DNA of 9,328 nt. Origin: UBA5216 sp040081205. Its GTDB lineage: Bacteria > Pseudomonadota > Gammaproteobacteria > Burkholderiales > SG8-41. Where the stretch lies: NCBI GenBank assembly GCA_040081205.1, contig JBEBHE010000183.1, forward strand, positions 1 through 9,328. The letters run 5' to 3'. The notes under the pieces are model-generated. The model made no database searches. It was not told the origin of the DNA and worked only from the letters and a program-made list of their open reading frames with translations. The translations under genes were made by a program, and so were the position numbers. This document shows positions 1-5,584 of this stretch, piece by piece (within the stretch, counting starts at the first letter, position 1; each line of letters begins with the position of its first letter).

Positions 1-84
1 TTCACCAATGCCGATCTGCGTGGTGCGAAGATGGACGGGGCTAATACGGTGGGGGCGGTTTTTACGAATGCGCGGCTGAAGTAA
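1..84 (+). CDS. Pentapeptide-repeat protein, C-terminal end (partial)
   Basis: The window opens inside a reading frame that runs 27 codons to a TAA stop. The residues contain the A(D/N)Lxx-type periodicity of pentapeptide repeats: ADLRG, AKMDG, ANTVG, AVFTN and ARLK follow each other in register, with small residues (A) at i-2 and hydrophobic residues (L, M, F) near the repeat centre. Such repeats fold into a right-handed quadrilateral beta-helix. Their roles are diverse (gyrase-mimic, effector or unknown) and cannot be told from this stub. The start and most of the protein lie outside the window. Confidence 0.7.
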   Translation, partial: FTNADLRGAKMDGANTVGAVFTNARLK

Positions 85-130
85 CTCTCGAAGCAGCCGG
101 GGATGCGAGAGGCGGCGTGAGTCGTGAGCG

Positions 131-146
131 GCATTTCGGAAAATGC
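131..146. other. Short perfect hairpin after the pentapeptide-repeat gene
   Basis: A 6-bp stem (GCATTT paired with AAATGC) encloses the 4-base loop CGGA, 47 bases after the upstream stop codon. It could stabilise the 3' end of the upstream transcript. No T-run follows on the + strand, so it is not a canonical intrinsic terminator. Nothing else is evident in 85-230. Confidence 0.3.
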
Positions 147-230
147 GACCGCGGAAGTTCAAGGGGGATCGGGCTAAGCACTACTTCTTATTCAATCGAA
201 CTTGACCCTTTTGATTTTCGAAGCTGATCG

Positions 231-258
231 CTGAGATTGTTGTCAGTCTCCTTAAAAT
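231..258 (+). promoter_or_regulatory. Candidate sigma-70 promoter for the helicase gene
   Basis: CTGAGA (4 of 6 match to TTGACA) is followed after 16 bases by TAAAAT (5 of 6 match to TATAAT). It lies about 55 bases upstream of the preferred helicase start in an AT-rich stretch. A second -35-like box, TTGACC, lies near 212 but has no good -10 partner. Consensus match only. Confidence 0.35.
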
Positions 259-301
259 AACAAACTGGAATATGATTGACGGTGATAAGGGCTCGGCAAC
301 T

Positions 302-307
302 AGGGAG
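302..307 (+). promoter_or_regulatory. Ribosome binding site that decides the helicase start
   Basis: AGGGAG lies 6 bases before the ATG at 314. The in-frame ATG at 272, 14 codons upstream, has no purine-rich sequence at the right distance. This favours initiation at 314. Confidence 0.6.
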
Positions 308-313
308 TTAGAC

Positions 314-2311
314 ATGTCATTACAAGTTTACCCGCGCGATCGGGTGTTTCAAAATGATCCGACTGCCAAGTCATTGCTTGACTATTTGACCGCTAACGCG
401 ACGGAACTGGAATTAGGTGATGCGATCCTTTTCTGCAATTTCCCGCTTTTTCGGGAAGAGGAATTCCTACTCGTTGCTCAGGTCGTCTTGGTCAGCCCTC
501 TACATGGGGTTATCCTGATTTCAACCGCCGACATGTCGCCGCAATTAAGTGCAAGTGCAGAGGACATTAGAAATCAGCTGGAGGGTACCTTCAGCCAAGT
601 TTTTGCAAGATTGGTCAAATACCCTCGCCTACGAAAAGGTCGAGCCGCACTTGCATGTAACCTTGACGCGGTGCTCTGGATTCCAGAGTTACCAGAGAAT
701 CCAATAGCACAAGATGAATCGATGATTTTCGGAAGACAAGCTCTTCGGGATCGAATCCAGAATTCCAAACAAGCCGAGCCTCTCGCGTCGGACGTATTCG
801 ATGAATTGGTATCAGTGCTAGACGGATCAAAAGCCCTTATTCGGCCTCCGGAAAGAAAAACAAAGGACTTTGGCCCATCATCAAAGGTTGTTCAGATACT
901 CGCTTTAGAGGAGGAAATCCGGAGATTCGATCGGGAACAACGCGTTGCGTACATGACTGAAGTTAACGGTACGCAGCGTATACGTGGCATAGCGGGTTCA
1001 GGAAAAACTGTGGTGCTTGCGATGAAAGCTGCATTAACTGCGATTAAGAATCCCGAAGCAAATATAGCATTTACGTACTATACAAAAAGTTTACATCAGC
1101 ACGTGAAACAATTAATTACGAGATTTTATCGTCTCCATGAAGATCGAGACCCTGATTGGAATCGCATAAAAGTGTTTCATGCGTGGGGTGGCGGAATCGT
1201 TGAAGGACTCTATTCTTATTCTGCCAAAGCCTTTGGAACCACTCCTCTCACGTTTGGACAAGCGCAATCGTATAACCCTCGACAACCGTTTTCCTTCGCT
1301 TGCAATCAACTCATCGAGAATGCCAATATAAAGCCAATATTTGATTTTATTTTTGCAGACGAAGCACAAGACTACCCGCCGGAATTTCTTAGGCTTTGCT
1401 TGAAGCTGGCCGAAGAAGAGAAGCTGGTAATTGCCTACGATATCCTGCAAACGATTTTCGACGTCGAAACTCCCACGGCGGGATCCTTATTTGGGACTGA
1501 CGATGCAGGTGAGCCCGCTATAACTTTTGACGAGGATGTAATCCTCCATAAGTGCTATCGAAACCCTCGTGAAATTTTGATTTGCGCTCATGCTCTGGGC
1601 TTTGGGATTTACGGGCCGAATATTGTCCAGATGCTCGAGTCAAGTGATCATTGGGAGGACCTCGGTTACAAGGTAATGAAGGGGCCATTGACCAGCGGAA
1701 GCAAAGTCGAAATATTTAGGCCAGAAGAAAATTCACCGTCCTCTATTTCATCAAATAATAAGATAAATGACCTGCTCAAGATCGAAGTATTCGATGAGCC
1801 AGCTTCTGAAATTGAGTTTGTCGCTACGGAGATTAAGAAAGATATCGAAAACGACGGTGTCTTCCCTGAGGACATTTTGATCGTTTGTGCGGATGATAGA
1901 AATGCCCGTGCGTATTTTAAAAGATTGGGTTTTAAACTAGACGAAATGGGGATTGGTACCCACAACCTTCAAGAAGACAATTACGGATTGAGAGATTTTC
2001 AAAGCAAAGGCAAAGTAACTCTTTCTACGGTCTACAAAGCAAAGGGGAATGAGGCTTACATTGTGTACATCCATCCTATGGCGCATATTCATATTGGTCT
2101 CGAAAACAACATTCGAATTGCGGTAAAGCGAGAAATGAGTCCTCGGTCTTTTTTTCTGTTTGTTATGCGGCAAATGTATCCGGAAAGTTGGGCCAGATTA
2201 CTTGAGAGCAATATTGCAAGACGACTTCCTCACTATGTTCGCGGCTCGCTACCAGTAATTAAGGCGCCTTTTTTTGAGGAGAGAGACAATTCCCAGGTTC
2301 TATTTGAATAA
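314..2311 (+). CDS. Superfamily I UvrD/Rep-like helicase with degenerate NERD-like N-terminus
   Basis: A protein of 665 residues from the ATG at 314 (679 from the ATG at 272). It is predicted to be an ATP-dependent nucleic-acid translocase or helicase of superfamily I. Visible motifs, numbered from 314, are the Q-motif region REQR (about 208-211), Walker A GIAGSGKT (225-232), Walker B/motif II DEAQD (349-353), motif III-like ILQTIF (377-382), motif IV CYRNPREI (414-421) and motif V STVYKAKGNE (571-580). Motif VI is weak: IAVKRE (602-607) occupies the place of the usual ALTRA, keeping the arginine but not the threonine. The first 75 residues resemble a NERD nuclease-related fold (LGDAILFCNFPLF, VVLVSPLHGVILI) but lack the D and ExK catalytic residues, so nuclease activity is unlikely. 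The gene stands alone on the + strand, is more AT-rich than the genes to its right, and converges on them. A role in DNA repair or phage defence is possible; neither is shown. Confidence 0.85.
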   Translation: MSLQVYPRDRVFQNDPTAKSLLDYLTANATELELGDAILFCNFPLFREEEFLLVAQVVLVSPLHGVILISTADMSPQLSASAEDIRNQLEGTFSQVFARLVKYPRLRKGRAALACNLDAVLWIPELPENPIAQDESMIFGRQALRDRIQNSKQAEPLASDVFDELVSVLDGSKALIRPPERKTKDFGPSSKVVQILALEEEIRRFDREQRVAYMTEVNGTQRIRGIAGSGKTVVLAMKAALTAIKNPEANIAFTYYTKSLHQHVKQLITRFYRLHEDRDPDWNRIKVFHAWGGGIVEGLYSYSAKAFGTTPLTFGQAQSYNPRQPFSFACNQLIENANIKPIFDFIFADEAQDYPPEFLRLCLKLAEEEKLVIAYDILQTIFDVETPTAGSLFGTDDAGEPAITFDEDVILHKCYRNPREILICAHALGFGIYGPNIVQMLESSDHWEDLGYKVMKGPLTSGSKVEIFRPEENSPSSISSNNKINDLLKIEVFDEPASEIEFVATEIKKDIENDGVFPEDILIVCADDRNARAYFKRLGFKLDEMGIGTHNLQEDNYGLRDFQSKGKVTLSTVYKAKGNEAYIVYIHPMAHIHIGLENNIRIAVKREMSPRSFFLFVMRQMYPESWARLLESNIARRLPHYVRGSLPVIKAPFFEERDNSQVLFE

Positions 2312-2374
2312 GGCTCGAAAAAGTACAAGGGATCGCCTGAATAAAAGTGGACTGGCTCGAGTATTCCTTAGCAC

Positions 2375-2542
2375 CTAATCCAAGGTTTCATTTTTTCGCA
2401 GCTGCGGATAAAGCCCCACATATCCCGCCTTCGCACGTTGCTCGGCATGAGCTTTCGCGCGCTCGGGACTCATCGGGATAAAACCGTGACCATGAATGAT
2501 TTTGGACATGAAGGTCATGCGCGCGGTGACCGCGACCGCGCT
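2375..2542 (-). pseudogene. Truncated 3' remnant of a CMD-family gene paralogous to 3436-3987
   Basis: Read on the - strand, 2542-2393 encodes 50 residues (SAVAVTARM...YPQLRK) that match the C-terminal 50 codons before the end of the CMD-like gene at 3436-3987 with 5 amino-acid differences and no gaps. It then runs through N-E-T-L-D to a TAG at 2375. By hand count 21 of 150 bases differ, and most changes are silent, so the copy diverged as a functional gene before losing its 5' part. Similarity stops abruptly at 2542/2543. An ATG at 2677 would give a 100-residue open frame, but its first half resembles nothing in the family and overlaps the preceding gene's end, so translation is doubtful. 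Confidence 0.8.
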
Positions 2543-2655
2543 GGACCAAAAGCTGGGGACAGGTCTTGCATTCCAGCATAATGTCACATGCTTGATGATT
2601 TGCTGCGGCACGCAAAGCGTCATTGGGCAGACACCTCTAGCAAAAGTTAGCGTGC
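2543..2655. other. Unexplained insert or junction between EthD-like gene and CMD remnant
   Basis: These 113 bases replace what should be the 5' part of the CMD paralog. On the - strand they contain AATGCAAGACCTGTCCCC, which reminds me of sequence found beside IS200-like or REP-associated transposase elements in proteobacteria; this is recollection and was not checked. A 6-bp inverted pair GCACGC/GCGTGC lies within the right part. No transposase, terminal repeat or target duplication is visible. It may be the scar of a mobile element. Confidence 0.3.
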
Positions 2656-3336
2656 TTACTCTGCCACTACCGGCCATAGGCGCTGCCCCACCATGGGCGA
2701 ACCGGGTGCGTGCGTGAGTTGCGGGCGCACCCGGCCCATCCAGGTATCGGGCTTGTGCGCGTCGGCTTCGTGCGGCGCGAAGTGGTGCTCGCGTTCCGCC
2801 ATTGAGACAAATTCGTGCAGGATCGCGTGTTTTTGCGCACCCACACTCACCAGCATTTTGCGCGCGCCGATGCAGCCGGGCAGCCCCGCCAGCAAGGGAA
2901 ACCGTTCCTGCGCATACCAGCCGCCCAGGTCGTCATCCACTGCGCTGTTCGCGGTGTTGTAGCAGCCGAACTGCACGACTGCGCCCGCGGTGAGCCCAGG
3001 GCCTCTTTGTGCCACCTGCGGTCCGTCTACCCGCGCTTCCTCGGCGAGAATGCAGCTTTGCGCATGCTGGCGCATGCCGATCATGCGCCGGGTTTGCGCG
3101 CTTTGTCGTTGCGCCAGTTGTGCGGGGCTCGGATTCAGGAAGATGGCAGTGGTAGTCGCAGCAAACAACGCAAGGTAAGCGTGTTTGTCGCGGCGCTCCA
3201 GTGCGTAATGCGCAGCCCACGCGTAACCGGGCCGTGCCAGTTTTTCCGGGATATGCACATCATGAAACCACGCCAGATACTCCGCGCGCATCGCATCGGA
3301 AATTTCATACCAGATTGCCCACAGACCACGATCCAT
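2656..3336 (-). CDS. EthD-like protein with two ferredoxin-fold (dimeric alpha/beta barrel) halves
   Basis: A protein of 226 residues with no signal peptide, so probably cytoplasmic. The ATG at 3336 is chosen because GGAG lies 7 bases before it and a strong promoter ends just upstream. An upstream in-frame ATG at 3408 has no ribosome binding site and lies ahead of that promoter. The two halves look alike: YLAWFHDVHIPEKLARPGY (about 20-38) then KHAYLALF (51-58), and GGWYAQERFPLLAGLPGC (138-155) then KHAILHEF (169-176). The (H/R)(I/F)P...RPG/LPG pattern is that of EthD and related dimeric alpha/beta-barrel proteins, so the chain probably forms a pseudo-dimeric barrel on its own. Relatives occur beside ring-cleavage and xenobiotic-degradation genes, often with unknown reaction. 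It follows the CMD-like gene by 99 bases on the same strand. The family call is moderate and no substrate can be given. Confidence 0.65.
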   Translation of the reverse strand: MDRGLWAIWYEISDAMRAEYLAWFHDVHIPEKLARPGYAWAAHYALERRDKHAYLALFAATTTAIFLNPSPAQLAQRQSAQTRRMIGMRQHAQSCILAEEARVDGPQVAQRGPGLTAGAVVQFGCYNTANSAVDDDLGGWYAQERFPLLAGLPGCIGARKMLVSVGAQKHAILHEFVSMAEREHHFAPHEADAHKPDTWMGRVRPQLTHAPGSPMVGQRLWPVVAE

Positions 3337-3355
3337 GACGTCACTCCAAGGCTGT

Positions 3356-3384
3356 ATTATCGGCTGCACCCTGCCGCATATCAA
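3356..3384 (-). promoter_or_regulatory. Near-consensus sigma-70 promoter for the EthD-like gene
   Basis: Read on the - strand: TTGATA (5 of 6 to TTGACA) at 3384-3379, a 17-base spacer, then GATAAT (5 of 6 to TATAAT) at 3361-3356. Transcription would begin about 12 bases before the ATG at 3336, leaving room for the GGAG ribosome binding site. This suggests the gene is expressed independently of the CMD-like gene upstream. Confidence 0.6.
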
Positions 3385-3435
3385 ACGCGGCATTGGGTCA
3401 CACGGCATGGGTGGAGTAGAGTGCTTAGTCTGGCG

Positions 3436-3987
3436 TCATCTTTTTGCGAGTTGCGGACAAAGCGCCACATAGCCCGCCTTCGCACGTTGCTCGGCATGCG
3501 CTTTTGCTCGCTCCGGACTCATCGGCACAAAGCCGTGGCCGTGTATGATTTTGGACATGAAGATCATGCGCGCCGTCACCGCAACCGCGCTGTGGTAGGC
3601 CGCCTCGTCCCATCCGGCGGCGAACACCGCATCAGCGTCGCCCTGCGACACGTCGGTGGGCGTTAGCGCGAGCTTTTTCACCAGCGCCAGCAACGGTTTC
3701 AGCTTGGCGCTGACCGGCGCGCTATCCACATCCGCTACCAGCTTTTCGACCACGCCCGGTGCAATGCCGCGTGCGACGGCGCAGGCGGTGTGCGCCACAT
3801 AAGCAAACCGGCAGTTGATAAGCCCGGCCACGAAGGCTTGAATCATCTCGCGCTCGCCCGGCGTCAGCGGCGACGGCCCGTTAATCAGCGCCTGCCCCAT
3901 CTCGGCCCAGTGGCGGTAAATCTCGGGGTAGGCCTGAAACACGTCGCCCGGCCCGGCGTTTTCTTTGTGCGATTTCAGGAACGGCAT
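3436..3987 (-). CDS. Carboxymuconolactone decarboxylase (CMD)/AhpD-like family protein
   Basis: A protein of 183 residues, a usual length for CMD-domain 'peroxidase-related' proteins, with no signal peptide. The core helix pair is LTPGEREMIQAFVAGLINCRFAYVAHTACA, with E45, C59 and H66 in the family spacing. Classical AhpD-type members carry CxxC; here the second cysteine is alanine (C59-R-F-A62), so the disulfide peroxidase mechanism should not work as written. A decarboxylase, hydrolase or redox-independent role, or a single-cysteine chemistry, is possible. The C-terminal segment HGHGFVPMSPERAKAHAEQ is shared with the remnant at 2375-2542. The ATG at 3987 has only a weak GGAA ahead of it. It lies 40 bases after the antitoxin gene and may be partly read from the toxin-antitoxin promoter. 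Confidence 0.8.
   Translation of the reverse strand: MPFLKSHKENAGPGDVFQAYPEIYRHWAEMGQALINGPSPLTPGEREMIQAFVAGLINCRFAYVAHTACAVARGIAPGVVEKLVADVDSAPVSAKLKPLLALVKKLALTPTDVSQGDADAVFAAGWDEAAYHSAVAVTARMIFMSKIIHGHGFVPMSPERAKAHAEQRAKAGYVALCPQLAKR
3442..3591 (-). repeat. Intact member of the 150-base diverged direct repeat
   Basis: This part of the CMD-like gene is the partner of 2393-2542 in the same orientation, about 1.05 kb away. A hand alignment gives 129 of 150 identical bases and no gaps. The repeat flanks the EthD-like gene. At this divergence recombination between the copies would be inefficient but possible. Confidence 0.8.
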
Positions 3988-4027
3988 GTGAGATTCCGAA
4001 TTTGCATCTAAAAGAGGCAGGCACTGC

Positions 4028-4336
4028 CTACGCCAGCGCTTTCAATCCTTTACGTTCAACAATATTCAATAACTTCAGTGCCGGCCCGCTCGGCTTCTTG
4101 TCGCCGATTTCCCATTTCTGCACCGTCGATACACTGGTGTTGAGATAGGCGGCAAATACGGATTGGCTGGTTTTTGCTTTCAGCCGCAGGCGCTTGATGT
4201 CCGCAGCGCCATACGGCTTCAGCGCCGGCAGGCGTGACGCATCGAATTCGCGCAGTGTTTCCGCGTCCACCAGCCCCAGGTCGTGAAGGCCGCGTGCGGT
4301 GTCGTACATTTCTTCGCGCAATCTTTTATTTGCCAT
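4028..4336 (-). CDS. higA: HigA-type antitoxin with HTH (Xre-like) domain
   Basis: A protein of 102 residues from the ATG at 4336, which has GGAG 7 bases upstream. The longer in-frame start at 4390 would lie within the toxin. The C-terminal half is a helix-turn-helix of the Xre/HigA type: IKRLRLKAKTSQSVFAAYLN, then TSVSTVQKWEIGDKKPSGPA, then a closing helix (about 46-97). By analogy with HigA, it should bind the operator at 4727-4743 to repress the pair. The N-terminal 45 residues, or the whole folded protein, would neutralise the toxin. The gene overlaps the toxin end by 11 bases, consistent with translational coupling, and the toxin-first order is typical for Hig modules. The symbol reflects family resemblance only. 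Confidence 0.8.
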   Translation of the reverse strand: MANKRLREEMYDTARGLHDLGLVDAETLREFDASRLPALKPYGAADIKRLRLKAKTSQSVFAAYLNTSVSTVQKWEIGDKKPSGPALKLLNIVERKGLKALA

Positions 4337-4700
4337 GTTTGATCTCCAGTAGTTCTCCGGCTGCCAGCGCCTTGCGCACGTCACTTTCACTCAGATTTAA
4401 AAACGTTGCCGCAAGCCGCTTGATCAATTTCAGTTCATCGTCGTCTATGTTGTCGCGCTCGTTTTTCGCGAAGCCGAACATAAACACCCATCGTTCGCCA
4501 AAGTTAGAAGCCACCAGCACGCGATAGCCGCCGCTCTTGCCCTGGCCCGCTCGCGCAATTCGCTTCTTGACCAATCCGCCGCCCAGCCGGGCATCGACCA
4601 GCCCGTTCTGCATTTCAAGCAGCGCGTCACGTAAATCGCGATCGGCAAGTCCTTCTCGTTTTATCCATCGCGCGAAGGTTCGGGTTTTATACGCGTGCAT
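4326..4700 (-). CDS. higB: HigB-2-type RelE/ParE-superfamily toxin
   Basis: A protein of 124 residues from the ATG at 4700; a TTG two codons upstream is a less likely start. It resembles the HigB-2/RelE family (Pfam RelE, PF06296). Visible family features are FARWIKREGLADRDLRDALLEM near the N-terminus, the conserved block GLVDARLGGGLVKKRIA, the RNase-core strand GKSGGYRVLVAS, and FMFGFAKNERDNIDDDELKLIK. The C-terminus LNLSESDVRKALAAGELLEI is also typical. Known relatives are ribosome-dependent mRNA endonucleases acting in the cytoplasm. The basic residues expected for RNA contact (KKR, R of GYR, K and R of AKNER) are present, so the toxin looks intact. It is followed by its antitoxin with an 11-base overlap. 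Confidence 0.85.
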   Translation of the reverse strand: MHAYKTRTFARWIKREGLADRDLRDALLEMQNGLVDARLGGGLVKKRIARAGQGKSGGYRVLVASNFGERWVFMFGFAKNERDNIDDDELKLIKRLAATFLNLSESDVRKALAAGELLEIKHGK

Positions 4701-4723
4701 GAGCAATTCTTACTTCGTGGTAA

Positions 4724-4753
4724 ATCATATCACTTAGTGGTATAGTATGTAAG
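4724..4753 (-). promoter_or_regulatory. Toxin-antitoxin promoter with overlapping palindromic operator
   Basis: Read on the - strand: CTTACA (4 of 6) at 4753-4748, 18 bases, then TATGAT (5 of 6) at 4729-4724. An imperfect palindrome with 8-base arms (one mismatch) around a central base, ATACCACT-A-AGTGATAT, occupies 4743-4727. It fills the spacer and touches the -10 box. This is where an autorepressing HigA antitoxin would be expected to bind. The leader to the toxin ATG is about 17 bases. Confidence 0.6.
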
Positions 4754-4882
4754 CTGCGCCGCTTGCCGACAAGTGCACGAGGTGCATGCCAATGCCGGCG
4801 GGTACACTATCAAAAATTATATCGTAAGTACTTGTTTTTATTTATTTTTTATTCCTGCCCGTAGTGCGCATACTGACCGATG
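4754..4882. other. Gap between toxin promoter and ModA-like gene
   Basis: This holds a 5-bp stem TGCAC-GAG-GTGCA at 4774-4786 and an AT-rich run at about 4808-4853. The run includes a perfect TATAAT at 4821-4816 on the - strand without a recognisable -35 box. No T-run follows a hairpin in the direction of the ModA-like gene, so no clear terminator is seen for it. Confidence 0.4.
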
Positions 4883-5584
4883 TCACACGATGCCATGCGC
4901 GGCGAACAGCGATTTCGCCGGCGCTGACGCCAGATAATGCAGAAAGGATTGCGCACCCGCTGCATTCGGCGCTGCAACCATCGGTACCGCGGCGTAAGTC
5001 GTCCAGTGCTGCACGTCCTCCGGCAGCGGGGCGGCAAGCTTGAGCCCCTGGTCACGAAACATCAGGATTTCGATAATGGCACCGAACGCAATTTCGTTTC
5101 CCTTGCCATTCATCAGGTGCTCCATCATCGTGGGGCCGTTGTGGAAGCGCTTGGTTTTTTGCTGAATGCGGTCAAGCAACCCCAGCTTCTTCAAGAGCGT
5201 TTCGACGTAAAGACCACTCGACGCGCGGTTGAACACCACCGATTCGGCATTCAGCACGGCCTGTTTCAGCGCGTCCACGCTCGAAACGTCGGGCACGTTG
5301 ACATCGTTGCGCGCGAACACGGCAATGCCCACACGGCCGACCGGCACGCGCTGCGCGCCCGCCACTTTCTGCTGCTGCGAGAATTCATCCACCGCAGGGT
5401 CGGACGCAATCACGATATCGAAAACGTCGCCGTTGGCGAGGTGCTGGCGTATGGCCGGCGTGGTGGCCCAGGTAATGTGCGCCTGATCCTTGCCCTGTAC
5501 GTTATACGCGTCGACTGCTGCAACGAGTCCGGGTTCGATGGAGCCTGCGCTCAGCAAACGGATGTTGTTGTTGGCCGAGCTCAA
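4883..5584 (-). CDS. ModA-like type 2 periplasmic-binding-fold protein without signal peptide
   Basis: A protein of 233 residues, close to the mature length of molybdate-binding ModA proteins. It has the typical order of the class: N-terminal strand and loop IRLLSAGSIEPGLVAAVDAY (about 8-27), FDIVIASDPAVDEF (55-68), VGRVGIAVFAR (82-92), the hinge-proximal segment VVFNRASSGLYVETLLKKLG, EIAFGAIIEIL, and the C-terminal AAGAQSFLHYLASAPAKSLFAAHGIV. No hydrophobic leader precedes the first strand. The start is the TTG at 5584, which overlaps the TGA stop of the upstream gene as TTGA and has AGGG four bases before it. No ATG exists near the N-terminus. The ligand is unknown: leaderless relatives are annotated only as substrate-binding-domain proteins, and no modB or modC neighbour is present. 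It may be a cytoplasmic sensor. Confidence 0.75.
   Translation of the reverse strand: MSSANNNIRLLSAGSIEPGLVAAVDAYNVQGKDQAHITWATTPAIRQHLANGDVFDIVIASDPAVDEFSQQQKVAGAQRVPVGRVGIAVFARNDVNVPDVSSVDALKQAVLNAESVVFNRASSGLYVETLLKKLGLLDRIQQKTKRFHNGPTMMEHLMNGKGNEIAFGAIIEILMFRDQGLKLAAPLPEDVQHWTTYAAVPMVAAPNAAGAQSFLHYLASAPAKSLFAAHGIV

Noticed and set aside
2375..2677. A 100-residue gene made from the CMD remnant plus upstream sequence
   Set aside because: The first half has no family likeness, the start lies inside the neighbouring gene's 3' end, and the remnant lacks the catalytic part.
2815..3666. 283-codon open frame on the + strand opposite the EthD-like and CMD-like genes
   Set aside because: It spans two genes and their gap with no recognisable motif, has arginine- and histidine-rich antisense composition, and the - strand frames show clear family features.
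4816..4821. Perfect TATAAT on the - strand upstream of the toxin
   Set aside because: No acceptable -35 box at 15-19 bases; it lies in a low-complexity AT-rich run, and a better promoter exists nearer the gene.
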